This document shows, piece by piece, positions 24,742 through 34,154 of a DNA stretch of 64,000 bases. Each line of letters begins with the position of its first letter. Positions within the stretch are counted from its first letter, which is position 1. The position numbers were made by a program, and so were the translations under genes. The notes under the pieces were generated by a model, which made no database searches, had not been told where the DNA came from, and saw only the letters and a program-made list of their open reading frames with translations. This DNA is from Bacteriovorax sp. PP10 (GTDB lineage: Bacteria > Bdellovibrionota > Bacteriovoracia > Bacteriovoracales > Bacteriovoracaceae): contig NZ_JAYGJQ010000003.1 of assembly GCF_035013165.1 (NCBI RefSeq), positions 461,175-525,174 on the forward strand, in the 5' to 3' direction.

Positions 24742-25593
24742 TTAAGAAGCTTTCGTAAACTTAATAACTTCAACCGGACAAGCTTCCGCCGCCTCTTGAA
24801 CTCTTAATCCATCGTTAAGCGGAGCGCCCGGACGGATAAGACAAGTTGAATCTGTTACTTCGAATACTTCTGGAAAGATCCCTTCGCATGCATCACAAAC
24901 GATACACCCTGGTTCAATCCAAACTTTTGAAATTGTAAAGTTCTCAACAGCAGGAGCTGCAGCACCACCACCAGCGGCCGCACCAGCAAAGTCACCAGCG
25001 AACATTGGGTTCGATGCCATCTTTAATTGCTTAGCAGTTTTTGGAAGAGGAGGAGAAATAAAAGTTCTATCTGGAAGTGTGTAAAGAGGTTTAACTTTCT
25101 CTACAGTAAACTTAGCAGCTAAATCATCAGCAGTTTCAGTCGCAGTATTTCTTTTTTCTACGAAGTCTGAAGCTTTGAAAGTTTGCTTATGAGTTACACT
25201 TTCTCTTGAAGCAGTCACTTCAATTTCAATCGTTGCTTTATCAAGTGGAGAAGCAGTTACGATTCTTTGTAACTGGTCACCCATATCAAGATCGCGTACG
25301 AAGTCAGTGCTCGATCCATCGAATTCACGAGTGATATCAACTTCAGTTGGAGATCCAAACGGGTTGAATAAACGAACGCGAATTTTATCAAACGTTACAG
25401 GTTCAGCGTCTTGATCCCACTTGAATGTGAAAGCAAAACCAACATCACCGCGTGTCGATTTAATGATTTCAATTTTTGGTTTAACGAATAGAAAATTTAA
25501 GGCACCAGAAAGCAAACTAAGTGCTCCGATCCCTACTAATAATCCAATTCCAGCTAGAATCGCCAAAATCATGGCAATGTATGTTGTACTCAC
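24742..25593 (-). CDS. Membrane-anchored single-cluster [4Fe-4S] ferredoxin
   Basis: GTG start with GGGGAG five bases upstream. The 283 residues run: N-terminal hydrophobic segment (~4-36), a beta-rich domain (~40-140) with Ig-like strands (IEIIKSTRGDVGFAFTF), a linker with Gly/Ala run, and a C-terminal ferredoxin domain. That domain has CIVCDACEGIFPEVFEV and EAACPVE-like ending (EACPVEVIKF), the C-x2-C-x2-C plus C-P pattern of one [4Fe-4S] cluster. The domain faces the cytoplasm if the N-terminus is outside. The redox partner is unknown. It is flanked by a terminator and a 150-base spacer, so it is transcribed alone. Confidence 0.75.
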   Translation of the reverse strand: MSTTYIAMILAILAGIGLLVGIGALSLLSGALNFLFVKPKIEIIKSTRGDVGFAFTFKWDQDAEPVTFDKIRVRLFNPFGSPTEVDITREFDGSSTDFVRDLDMGDQLQRIVTASPLDKATIEIEVTASRESVTHKQTFKASDFVEKRNTATETADDLAAKFTVEKVKPLYTLPDRTFISPPLPKTAKQLKMASNPMFAGDFAGAAAGGGAAAPAVENFTISKVWIEPGCIVCDACEGIFPEVFEVTDSTCLIRPGAPLNDGLRVQEAAEACPVEVIKFTKAS

Positions 25594-25744
25594 TAAGGCT
25601 CCCCAAATAACGAGTTAATTAATCAATTATTGATAATTTATTTTAACATATGATTGCGAAATGTTTAGGAAAAAGTGATTAATTTTGAGAGACACGACAT
25701 GGCAAAATGAGAACTTCGTGGATCAGATATCAAAAAATCCCGAA

Positions 25745-26713
25745 TCAAATAAAAAGTGCAATAGCTTCTTTTAAGTTAAATACGGCCTGAATTTCACCAT
25801 CTCTTACTCGAGCAAGACCGCAAAAATACCAATCTGTATTGTAAATCCACATGATATCGAGAGTTGAGACGTCTGCCTGATTTGGTTGCATAACTATTTC
25901 AAGTTCAGTCAAAGGGTAGCGATGCCCTTGTAGATACCTCGCGGCCTGCTCAGGAGTTAATCTGACTTTATTTAAACAAAGTACCTGATCCAGTGGTGTA
26001 CCCCATTTTTCCAGGTCAAACTCAGTCCCTCTTTTGGGCCAGTCTTTCTCTTTTATCGCCTTAATCGAAGTGTTATCACCAATCGCTTCACGCTCTAAAA
26101 TTTTAAGCGCTCCAAGCCCGCCAAGCATCTGTGAGATCTCTTCAAAGAGTGTTCTTACATATGTCCCAGAGCTCACCGTGACCACAAACTCTAGTTCAGG
26201 GTATTCAAATCTCAAAATTTTAAAATCTAGAATCTCTCTTTTAACTTTTTCTTTTTGAATCATCCTGCCTTGAACGGCCAGTTCATAAAGACGCTTGCCT
26301 TCAAATTTCGAAGCAGAAAAACTATGGGGAGACTGCCAGTACTCTCCCAAAAAATGCTTACTCAGCTTTTCTTCGAGATCCTTCATGGGCATATTTTGAA
26401 ATTCTAATTCGATATCTTTTTTTTCTTCAACTTCACTCATGAAGTCGCCGGTTTTAGTTTTTCCACCAAATACACCAACGGCACGATAACGTTTTGGCAG
26501 CAACTCATGAACGTATTCATTGAGCTTCTGTGCCCCTTGAACACCAATGAGAAGGACACCTTCAGCAAATGGATCTAGAGTTCCAAAGTGCCCAATCTTT
26601 CCAAACTTATAACCTAAATTTTTTTTGAAATGAAAGACGACATCAAATGACGTAGGCCCGACGGGCTTGTAAACGTTAAAGACTAAGGGGATTTCTTTGT
26701 AATCTGTATTCAC
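25745..26713 (-). CDS. truB: tRNA pseudouridine-55 synthase
   Basis: The 322-residue protein starts at GTG and has the TruB motifs: KPVGPTSFDVV, GHFGTLDPFAEGVL with the catalytic Asp, and the SGTYVRTLFEEI stretch. It isomerises U55 in the T-loop of tRNA. The C-terminal ~80 residues are a PUA-like domain. It is the last gene of the rimP-nusA-infB-rbfA-truB operon. Confidence 0.95.
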   Translation of the reverse strand: MNTDYKEIPLVFNVYKPVGPTSFDVVFHFKKNLGYKFGKIGHFGTLDPFAEGVLLIGVQGAQKLNEYVHELLPKRYRAVGVFGGKTKTGDFMSEVEEKKDIELEFQNMPMKDLEEKLSKHFLGEYWQSPHSFSASKFEGKRLYELAVQGRMIQKEKVKREILDFKILRFEYPELEFVVTVSSGTYVRTLFEEISQMLGGLGALKILEREAIGDNTSIKAIKEKDWPKRGTEFDLEKWGTPLDQVLCLNKVRLTPEQAARYLQGHRYPLTELEIVMQPNQADVSTLDIMWIYNTDWYFCGLARVRDGEIQAVFNLKEAIALFI

Positions 26714-26728
26714 GTTGAAATTCGATTC

Positions 26729-27103
26729 TTACTCTTCAGTATTTTCTGAAGTGTTCTTATCTTTAGAAGCAGTTATAAGATCCATGATCTTTTTTTCTTC
26801 TTCAAACTGATTGTCGTAAACAAACGTTAAAGAAGGCACGTGACGAACTTCTAAAACTTTCGCAAGTTCAGATCTAATTCTTCCAGCGGCCGATTCGATC
26901 GCAGTTTTTGCGTCTCCACGAGTTCCAGAATCGTATGTGTCCCACGATACAGTCGCATAACCGTAGTCAGGAGACAGTTCTACTTTCGTGATAGAAACTC
27001 TTGCAAGTCGCACGTCATTTGTACCAGCACGAAGCAGGCCGTTGATTTCATTCAACAGCCTTTCTTCATATTTAATTTTTTTGAAATTGTCTTTTTTGGC
27101 CAT
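26729..27103 (-). CDS. rbfA: Ribosome-binding factor A
   Basis: The 124-residue protein matches RbfA in size and in YEERLLNEINGLLRAGTNDVRL, VTKVELSPDYGYATVSW-type strands and RHVPSLTFVYD. It assists late 30S maturation. It lies four bases behind infB, as in most bacteria. Confidence 0.92.
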   Translation of the reverse strand: MAKKDNFKKIKYEERLLNEINGLLRAGTNDVRLARVSITKVELSPDYGYATVSWDTYDSGTRGDAKTAIESAAGRIRSELAKVLEVRHVPSLTFVYDNQFEEEKKIMDLITASKDKNTSENTEE

Positions 27104-27107
27104 AATA

Positions 27108-30020
27108 TTACAGGTTCGCTCTCGTTTCTTTAGACCCAGACTGGCTCATTCCAGCTGCATCATCAAGTGTTCTTTTCTTCTGTACCATTAAGTAAGCTTC
27201 AAAGATATCCCCAGCGTTAATATTCGTGAATCCTTCAAGAGAAATACCACATTCATAACCGTTCTTAACTTCCTTAACATCGTCTTTGAAACGTTTAAGA
27301 GAAGATAATTTCCCGTCATGCATGATTTTCCCGTTACGAAGTAAACGGATACCACAACCTTGAGCAATTTTTCCGTCGATAACGTACGATCCGGCAATAA
27401 CACCTGCTTTAGGGATGTTGAAGACTTCACGAACTTCTGCGCGACCAATAAACTCTTCCACGAACTCAGGGTCAAGAAGACCTTCAAGAGCAAGTTTCAC
27501 GTCATTGATTAGCTCATAAATGATCGAGTAGTTCTTAATATCAACACCTTTATCTTCTGCAAGTTTTCTTGCTGAAGTTACTGGTCTCATGTTGAATCCG
27601 ATTAGGAATCCATTTGCCGTAGCTGCCATCTGAACATCTGAATCCGTAATTGGACCAACACCACCAGCAACAACTTTAACTGCTACTTCTGAGTTTCCAA
27701 GAGATTCTACAGCTGACTTAATAGCTTCGTATGACCCTTGAACATCTGATCTGATAATAAGGTTAAGAAGCTTTTGCTCTTCACCTTCTTTAGCTGCATT
27801 CGAGAAGAAATCTTCCAGAGATACTTTTTTCTTTTCCGGAGCAGCTTGAAGAAGTTTTCTTTCATTCAATCTGTTTTCCGCAATTTTCTTAGCTTCTCTT
27901 TCCGACTTCACGATATTGATTCTATCCCCTGGTGCCGGAGCATCTTCAAGGCCCAGAATCTGAACTGGAGTCGAAGGTCCTGCAGACACTAACTGAACAC
28001 CTAGGTGGTCATTTAACGATCTAGCACGTCCGTACGTTTCTCCAACTACAAGGTAGTCACCTTTATTTAACGTTCCTGATTGAACTAGAATCGTGGCCAT
28101 AGGCCCTCTTCCTTGCTCAATTTTAGATTCGATTACTACACCTTCAACCGGGCCTTTTTCGTCCGCGCGAAGATCTAGGATTTCTGCTTGAAGTAAAATA
28201 GCTTCAAGAAGTTCATCGATACCCATAGATTTTAAAGCAGACACGTGAACGTATTGAGTTGTCCCACCCCAGTCTTCTGGAAGTAAGTTGAACTCAGTTA
28301 ATTCTTGTTTTACTTTATCTGGATTCACTCCAGGTTTATCCATTTTGTTAACAGCGATGATGATTGGAACACCAGCGTTCTCACAGAATCTAATCGACTC
28401 TTTCGTCTGAGGCATAACCCCATCGTCAGCAGCAACAACTAGAACAACAATATCAGTTGCGTGAGCACCACGTTGTCTCATAGCTCCGAAGGCCGCGTGA
28501 CCAGGAGTATCTAGGAACGTGATTGTTTTATCGCCTTCAACTTTAACTGAGTAGGCACCAATATGTTGAGTGATCCCACCAGCTTCACCTGAAGCCACTT
28601 TATCTTTTCTAATAGTATCTAATAGAGTCGTCTTCCCGTGATCGACGTGACCCATGATCGCTACCACTGGCGGGCGAACAGGGAACTTCGATTTTTCGTC
28701 TTCAGATACAGCAGCTTTACCAATGATTTTTTCTTCATTGAACGCTTTATCTTCAACACGGTAGTTAAATAGAGCACAGATATCAGCAGCTAGTTTAGGG
28801 CCAACATAATCTGTTTCTTTAATTAAAAGGTTTAGTTTTAAACACTCATCAAGAAGATCTTTGAACTTAACACTTAGCTTGTGAGCTAAATCCCCAAGTA
28901 CAACACCTTTGTGAATATGAACAACACGTTTAGAATCCTTAACTTCAGTTCTTTCAGTTTGCTGAGTTGGTCCCACGTAGTCCTTTTTTCTTAAAATTTG
29001 AGTGTAAATCGGGCGTCCTGTACCACTTAGTGCAGTATAAGACTTTAGTTCTTCTTCAGCGCGAGACATAGTAATGGCCTGAGCTTTTGAAGCAATTGCT
29101 TTTTTCCCAGTCATCATTGAAGCAAGACCGCCCATGCGCTTCTTGTTTTCTTCTTCCTCGCCTCTTTTTCTTTCATCTTCCTGTTCAGCAGGAGTTCCAG
29201 TGAATTGCTTAGGTTGTGCAGCTTTTAGGGCCTCTGCTTTAGCAACGCGAGCTGCTTCTTCCTTCGCCTGGTTTTCTTTGAACATTGGATCTTTTGACGG
29301 CGTATACACAGGAGTGAATCTGTGTGGACGGTCAATAGTCGATAATTTCTTTTCTTCTTTAATAGCTTCTTTAATAGCTTCTTTATCAGCAGCTTTTCTC
29401 GTGATAACTCCCGCCTCATTTGGCGTCTCTTTTTTCACAGGAGCTTTTGATACAACTCTTAAACCACCAGTTGATGCAGGAGCAGATGCTGCCACTTCTT
29501 CTGATACTGCCGGAGTCGGCTCAGTTACACTTTCGTCTTCTGCTGGCTGAGCTACGAAATTCTCTTCTTCATCTGCTTCTACTTCAGTAGCAGCATGAAC
29601 TTGAGTTTCTTCACTTTCGTCAGAGTCAGCGTACATTGTGTCTGATTCTTCGTCTGTATTCTCGTCAGTTTTTCTACGAATAACTGTCGCTTTTTTCTTA
29701 ACTGTAGAGGCCTTCTTAGTTGTCTTCTTCTCTTCATCTGCTTCTTCAGCAGGTGCAGCAGCTTTTCTTTCAACTGTCTTTTTCTCAACAGTTTTCGCAG
29801 CAGCAGCTGGTGCCTTTTTACGAACTACTTTCTTTTTAGAAGCAGTGTCGCTCGAGGCCTCTTCATCTTTCTTCACCGAAGCAAGGTAAGATGTCACGTC
29901 AGCGTCTGACAATTCGGCCATGTGATTTCTCACAGCAAACCCTTTTGCCTTTAACGACTCGACGAGATCGAGAGGTCCAATATCTAATTCTTTTGCCAAT
30001 TCAAAAACTTTTTTAGGCAT
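27108..30020 (-). CDS. infB: Translation initiation factor IF-2
   Basis: The 970-residue protein has an IF2-N helix module (KVFELAKELDIGPLDLVESLK). A long Ala/Lys/Glu-rich linker of about 350 residues follows, including the short repeat IKEAIKEEK. The GTPase domain has GHVDHGKTTLLD, DTPGHAAFG and NKMDKPGVN, and domains II-IV complete it. It brings initiator tRNA to the 30S subunit. The linker is low-complexity and biased, which generates spurious open frames on the other strand. Confidence 0.98.
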   Translation of the reverse strand: MPKKVFELAKELDIGPLDLVESLKAKGFAVRNHMAELSDADVTSYLASVKKDEEASSDTASKKKVVRKKAPAAAAKTVEKKTVERKAAAPAEEADEEKKTTKKASTVKKKATVIRRKTDENTDEESDTMYADSDESEETQVHAATEVEADEEENFVAQPAEDESVTEPTPAVSEEVAASAPASTGGLRVVSKAPVKKETPNEAGVITRKAADKEAIKEAIKEEKKLSTIDRPHRFTPVYTPSKDPMFKENQAKEEAARVAKAEALKAAQPKQFTGTPAEQEDERKRGEEEENKKRMGGLASMMTGKKAIASKAQAITMSRAEEELKSYTALSGTGRPIYTQILRKKDYVGPTQQTERTEVKDSKRVVHIHKGVVLGDLAHKLSVKFKDLLDECLKLNLLIKETDYVGPKLAADICALFNYRVEDKAFNEEKIIGKAAVSEDEKSKFPVRPPVVAIMGHVDHGKTTLLDTIRKDKVASGEAGGITQHIGAYSVKVEGDKTITFLDTPGHAAFGAMRQRGAHATDIVVLVVAADDGVMPQTKESIRFCENAGVPIIIAVNKMDKPGVNPDKVKQELTEFNLLPEDWGGTTQYVHVSALKSMGIDELLEAILLQAEILDLRADEKGPVEGVVIESKIEQGRGPMATILVQSGTLNKGDYLVVGETYGRARSLNDHLGVQLVSAGPSTPVQILGLEDAPAPGDRINIVKSEREAKKIAENRLNERKLLQAAPEKKKVSLEDFFSNAAKEGEEQKLLNLIIRSDVQGSYEAIKSAVESLGNSEVAVKVVAGGVGPITDSDVQMAATANGFLIGFNMRPVTSARKLAEDKGVDIKNYSIIYELINDVKLALEGLLDPEFVEEFIGRAEVREVFNIPKAGVIAGSYVIDGKIAQGCGIRLLRNGKIMHDGKLSSLKRFKDDVKEVKNGYECGISLEGFTNINAGDIFEAYLMVQKKRTLDDAAGMSQSGSKETRANL

Positions 30021-30040
30021 TATTAACTCCGTTTACATAC

Positions 30041-31447
30041 TTACTTCAATTTAAACGCTGCAAGCTCTTCTCTTAGACGTCTTTCCGCCTCAGAGAATTT
30101 ATCTTTTTCATCCACTTCACCTTCTTTATGCTTATCAAGGAGACCTTTATAAGCAGGTACCGCAGAAGCAGAAACTAATTCTTCTTCATCGTCAGCAAGA
30201 TTGATTGTTCCTTGCTCGATTGCGTCGTGAGTGTCTTTCAAGATTTGAGTTGCATCAGCAACATTTCCACTTAGGATTCCAGCTAACACTTCAGCGTCCA
30301 TTGCAGCTAAATCAGCAATAGACATGATTCCATTTTGAACCATCATTTGAGCGCGGGCATCCGAAACAGAAACAATTTGCATAAGGCTGATAACGGCCTT
30401 TTTAATTTTTTCTTGAAGTTTAGTTTTAGAGATGATGTTGATTTTGTATCCAGTTAACATCGCAGCTAAACGAACGTTTTGTCCGCGTCTTCCGATTGCT
30501 AAACTTAATTGATCTTCTTCAACTACTACATCCATTGAGTAGCTAGAGTGATCAACCTGGATGTTTGAAATTTCTGAAGGAGCAAGTGCTGCTCTTGCAA
30601 AAGTTTCAATATCAGCGTTCCAACGAACGATATCGATTTTTTCACCTTGAAGTTCGTTTACAACGTTTTGTACGCGAGACCCTTTCATACCAACGCAAGC
30701 TCCAACCGGATCGATTTCGCGATCAGATGTGTACACCGCGATTTTCGCGCGTTGTCCTGGCTCTCTTGCAGCAGATTTGATTTCGATGTTTCCATCTAGG
30801 ATTTCTGGAACTTCAACTTCGAATAATTTAACAAGGTACATTGGTGATGTTCTTGATAAACGAATTTCCGGCCCTCTGTTAGTCATTACAACTTCAGATA
30901 AGTAAGCTTGAATTCTGTCACCAGTTTTGAAGTTTTCCCCTGGGATAATTTCTTTACGAGATAAAATCGCATCAGATTTACCAAGGTCAACAATAACATT
31001 TCCTCTTTCATAACGACGAGCGATCCCTGTTACCAGTTCTCCTTCTCTGTGTTTGAAATCAGAAAATAAAATTTCTCTTTCTGCGTCTCTTACTTTTTGG
31101 AAAATAATCTGACGAGCAGTTTGGACGTCAACACGTGTGAAGTTAGGGTTTTCGATACGAATCCCTAATTGGTCACCAATTTCAACTTCGCTATCAAGAT
31201 TTCTAGCTTCATTGATTGTGATTTCGATAATCGGATCTTTTACAGCGTCTACAACGTTTTTGTATTGGTAGATTTCGATTTCGTCTTCAGCGTCATTATA
31301 ACGTGTTTCGTATTCACCTTGAATACCGTATTTCTTTCTTGCAGTTACAAGGAAAGCTTGCTCAATAGCACGCACGACAACGCGTTTATCAATCCCGCGG
31401 TCCTTTCCTAAAGTTTCGATCATTCTTCCTAATTCTGAAAAATTCAT
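30041..31447 (-). CDS. nusA: Transcription termination/antitermination factor NusA
   Basis: The 468-residue protein contains the N-terminal RNAP-binding domain, an S1 domain (GELVTGIARRYERGNVIVDLG), KH1 (PVGACVGMKGSRVQNV) and KH2 (IGRRGQNVRLAAMLTG), plus one C-terminal helical acidic-repeat-like region. NusA stimulates hairpin-dependent pausing and termination and is known in other bacteria to act on its own operon. It follows rimP and precedes infB. Confidence 0.97.
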   Translation of the reverse strand: MNFSELGRMIETLGKDRGIDKRVVVRAIEQAFLVTARKKYGIQGEYETRYNDAEDEIEIYQYKNVVDAVKDPIIEITINEARNLDSEVEIGDQLGIRIENPNFTRVDVQTARQIIFQKVRDAEREILFSDFKHREGELVTGIARRYERGNVIVDLGKSDAILSRKEIIPGENFKTGDRIQAYLSEVVMTNRGPEIRLSRTSPMYLVKLFEVEVPEILDGNIEIKSAAREPGQRAKIAVYTSDREIDPVGACVGMKGSRVQNVVNELQGEKIDIVRWNADIETFARAALAPSEISNIQVDHSSYSMDVVVEEDQLSLAIGRRGQNVRLAAMLTGYKINIISKTKLQEKIKKAVISLMQIVSVSDARAQMMVQNGIMSIADLAAMDAEVLAGILSGNVADATQILKDTHDAIEQGTINLADDEEELVSASAVPAYKGLLDKHKEGEVDEKDKFSEAERRLREELAAFKLK

Positions 31448-31488
31448 TTGAACCTTCCTCTCTTTGTATGTTTATTGCTTATAATTAT

Positions 31489-32016
31489 TTATTCAGCGTT
31501 ATATTTACTAATATCTGTTTCTAAATTTGCTTTTTTAATCTGCTCGTAAGGAATATCAATGATTGAGCCTTTAGCATCAACCACAACTCCAGTTTCAGAT
31601 GCACTCACTAGCTTCGCTTTTAGTTTTAAATTATTGCGAAGGGCCTTTGGAAAATCCGGATATTTTGCTTCATCAATTTTTGTGATTAAGTGAAGCAGAA
31701 CCTCTTGGCCTTCAACATCTTTAAAATGTTTTACAGTCGTAAGAATTCTATAAATCCCTGGTGAAGAAACTTCTAATGTGAAGTTGTCCGGTATCCAAGT
31801 TTCAGTTTCCATATAAGGAGTAAACCCACGGTCTACTTTTACACAGTCTTCAAGAACCGCCGTTTTCGTCTCAGGATTTACTACGTATACAACCAGATTC
31901 CCCGATGAAGAATTCCACTCCATCTCATAAAGTTCTAAATTGTTTTCGCTTAAAATTTTTGTCGTTAGATCAAAAAATTTTAATTCCATTCCCTGACGTG
32001 GGCCCTTAAGAACCAT
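31489..32016 (-). CDS. rimP: Ribosome maturation factor RimP
   Basis: The 175-residue protein has the RimP order: NLELYEMEW-type strand, VYVVNPE, DCVKVDRGF and YTLEVSSPGI-like segment (FTLEVSSPGIYRIL), then an Sm-like C-terminal domain. It acts in 30S maturation. It is first in the operon with nusA. Its ATG is about 20 bases after a terminator-like hairpin in the leader. Confidence 0.92.
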   Translation of the reverse strand: MVLKGPRQGMELKFFDLTTKILSENNLELYEMEWNSSSGNLVVYVVNPETKTAVLEDCVKVDRGFTPYMETETWIPDNFTLEVSSPGIYRILTTVKHFKDVEGQEVLLHLITKIDEAKYPDFPKALRNNLKLKAKLVSASETGVVVDAKGSIIDIPYEQIKKANLETDISKYNAE

Positions 32017-32038
32017 ATTTTCTATCCCATATAAAAAA

Positions 32039-32064
32039 AAGGGCAGATTAAAAAATCCACCCTT
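32039..32064 (-). terminator. Terminator-like hairpin in the rimP-nusA leader
   Basis: On the minus strand AAGGGTGGATT, a TTTT loop and AATCTGCCCTT form an 11-bp stem with two G-U pairs, followed by eight T residues. It lies about 100 nt after the promoter and 20 nt before rimP, so it can act as an attenuator as well as ending readthrough from upstream. Confidence 0.75.
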
Positions 32065-32168
32065 ACTACTTTTGTACTTTAATACTCGATTTCGGAGGTA
32101 ACAACTTCAGGAAGATCGTTTCAAGAAATACTTGAAGAAAACGGCCCACCAAAGATCATTACGTGATG

Positions 32169-32196
32169 ACTATAGCAAATTTTCTATCAAATGCAA
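32169..32196 (-). promoter_or_regulatory. Sigma-70-type promoter for the rimP-nusA-infB operon
   Basis: On the minus strand TTGCAT (32196-32191), a 16-bp spacer and TATAGT (32174-32169). Initiation near 32162 would give a leader of about 145 nt containing a TTCAAG/CTTGAA hairpin and the terminator-like stem. Confidence 0.55.
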
Positions 32197-32208
32197 ACAT
32201 TTACGCTC

Positions 32209-32673
32209 TCATACCTCGAGCGTCATGATGATTGCCGTGCCGCCGTTGCTATAGAAATGCTTCTTTTTGTGAATGACTTTAAGGCCCATACTCTCATAGA
32301 GATTGCGGGCGACAATATTCTCTTCTTCCACTTCCAGAAAAAAAGTTCGAATGCCGCGCTCCTTCAAAACCCTAATTGCTTCATTTAATAAATTTTTCCC
32401 GATTTTAAACCCACGATTATCAGGATTCACCAGGATTTTAAGCAAATGAGCAAAGGAATCTACGACATTAAGGTCAAAAAGAACAAAACCTGGGATTAAT
32501 CCATCTCGCTGATCAACTAAAATGAAGCGCTCGGCCCCTTCTGAGAAAACCTGGTCCCAAGACGCAGAGTCCCATGGCGTCGGAAAGTGCTTCAGATCTA
32601 GATCTTTGAGCACAAATAAAACATCCGCTTCAAGAGCGGATGTTTTATCTATAACAATATATTTTTGTGACAT
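32209..32673 (-). CDS. GNAT acetyltransferase (RimI-like)
   Basis: The 154-residue protein has LKILVNPDNRGFKIGKNLL (acetyl-CoA-binding motif) and FFLEVEEENIVARNLYESMGLKVI, very like RimI-type ribosomal or protein N-terminal acetyltransferases. The N-terminal part diverges from RimI, so the substrate is uncertain. Its start is seven bases from the stop of the TPR/winged-helix gene, suggesting one transcript. Confidence 0.8.
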   Translation of the reverse strand: MSQKYIVIDKTSALEADVLFVLKDLDLKHFPTPWDSASWDQVFSEGAERFILVDQRDGLIPGFVLFDLNVVDSFAHLLKILVNPDNRGFKIGKNLLNEAIRVLKERGIRTFFLEVEEENIVARNLYESMGLKVIHKKKHFYSNGGTAIIMTLEV

Positions 32674-32680
32674 TTTAAAA

Positions 32681-33952
32681 CTAAACAGGAGAGCTTAAAT
32701 CAACGTTTCCGATTGAGCGCTCAGAGTTTGTTTTCACTTCCATGTGGAAGCGGATTTTTGCAAGAGGGTTAAATGTATAACCATCTTTTCCACGGATAAT
32801 GTACTTACGTTTTGAATCAGCATCTGTTGGCTCGATCAATTTTCTTAAACGAGATACAGAAGTATAGATAAGTTTATCGTGGATTAATGGGTTGTACTCA
32901 TCTTTCCAGATCATCTTAGCAAGTTGCTCTTTATCGAAGTATGTTCCAGGATTTTTAGATAGAAGGAAAAGGATTTCAAGCAGAACGAATCTGTGTTTGA
33001 AATCGATTGTTCCCAATGATCTTTCAACAATTTTTCTGTTTGTGCGGTCTAAATAAAGATCCACTGTTGAATCATTAACATCATCAATTTCCGCTTCGAT
33101 TAAATGATTTAATCTTCTGAAAATTGTCGTGTCGATCGACTCTTGAGCAAGGTGGAACATATTTAGAGCGTCGTCAAAGTTTCCAGCTTTTTTAAGGGCC
33201 GTCGCTTTTCCAAAAAGGATGTAACCATATAGGTTCCAGCATTTTTTCGACTGAAGATATTCGTTAGCAAGCTTGTAGTAGTTAAGCGCTTTATCGTTTT
33301 CATTCATTTCGATAAAGATTTTTGCGTAATACGTGTACATTGCTCCAGATAGGTAGAATTTTTTAATGATCTTTAGAAGGTCATTTAATTGGTCTAAGTA
33401 TCTTAGAGATAATTCTAAATCTTTTCTGTAGAACGCGTTCGTTGCTAGAGAAAGCAGACATTTAGAAAGAAGTTCTGGCTCGTTTTCTTCGCTTGATTTT
33501 TTGTAAGCTAGTTCAAAGTTGGTCTTAGCTTCTTCAAAGTTACCGCTATAATTTTTCACAACCCCAAGGTTGTAGAAGAATTCAGCTGAAAGTGTAGGCA
33601 GCGTTCTCGAAAGAGCGTCCATCAGCTTTTCACTTTCATTAATATATTTTTGAGCTTTGGCGTCTTCAAGTTTTTCTGACGCTATACGGATAAGGAACCC
33701 ATAGGTCTTAAGTACTGAAAACCCGTCAGCGACTGGATCTGCAAATGTAAGGGCCTTCACGAAAGATTCGTCAGCACTTACTAAATCGGCCTTATCATAA
33801 TACACTTTTCCAAGCTGATAATACGACCTGGCAACCGCAGTTTTTGTTACGACTTGATCAAGCTTTACATCGTCTTCTAAAAGACCAATATAAGGTGTGA
33901 TTTCATTGGGGTTTGTACCAACTGAAAGACCTAAATCTTGACTCGTTACCAT
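32681..33952 (-). CDS. TPR protein with C-terminal OmpR-type winged-helix DNA-binding domain
   Basis: The ATG at 33952 has GGAG eight bases upstream; an earlier ATG at 34015 lacks a ribosome binding site. Residues ~40-300 are helical TPR-like repeats (ARSYYQLGKVYYDKADLVSA, FFYNLGVVKNYSGNFEEA, FGKATALKKAGNFDDA). The C-terminal ~100 residues form a winged helix (FVLLEILFLLSKNPGTYFDKEQLAKMIW, then YTSVSRLRKLIEP and IRGKDGYTFNP) as in OmpR/SARP regulators. There is no receiver domain. It lies divergent to thrS with 200 bases between, and might control that operon or itself. Confidence 0.8.
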   Translation of the reverse strand: MVTSQDLGLSVGTNPNEITPYIGLLEDDVKLDQVVTKTAVARSYYQLGKVYYDKADLVSADESFVKALTFADPVADGFSVLKTYGFLIRIASEKLEDAKAQKYINESEKLMDALSRTLPTLSAEFFYNLGVVKNYSGNFEEAKTNFELAYKKSSEENEPELLSKCLLSLATNAFYRKDLELSLRYLDQLNDLLKIIKKFYLSGAMYTYYAKIFIEMNENDKALNYYKLANEYLQSKKCWNLYGYILFGKATALKKAGNFDDALNMFHLAQESIDTTIFRRLNHLIEAEIDDVNDSTVDLYLDRTNRKIVERSLGTIDFKHRFVLLEILFLLSKNPGTYFDKEQLAKMIWKDEYNPLIHDKLIYTSVSRLRKLIEPTDADSKRKYIIRGKDGYTFNPLAKIRFHMEVKTNSERSIGNVDLSSPV

Positions 33953-34080
33953 GGGGTTTTCTCCATAAAAATAAACTGATTTTTCCAACTTCGTATGCGG
34001 AAGCCACAAGGTCATATCACGCGATTCTTACAGCGTCAAAAGCCCATTGTAAGATTTTTTCGAAAGTAAGATTCAAGTCG

Positions 34081-34109
34081 TTGATTTGTATAGCTGCGCC
34101 TGATATTAT
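34081..34109 (+). promoter_or_regulatory. Sigma-70-type promoter for thrS
   Basis: TTGATT, a 17-bp spacer and TATTAT. Transcription would start near 34116, leaving only about 40 nt before the ATG, with GGAG eight bases ahead of it. There is no room for a T-box leader. Confidence 0.6.
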
Positions 34110-34154
34110 AGAGCGTAAAAAGGTATTAATTTTCTAATTTTTGGAGAAGCCCTA

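Noticed and set aside
29134..29550. 138-residue open frame antisense to infB
   Set aside because: Arises from the Lys/Ala/Glu-rich IF-2 linker; Ser/Ala-biased composition and no start signals.
34016..34154. T-box or other riboswitch upstream of thrS
   Set aside because: The promoter leaves only about 40 nt of leader, too short, and no T-box core was seen.
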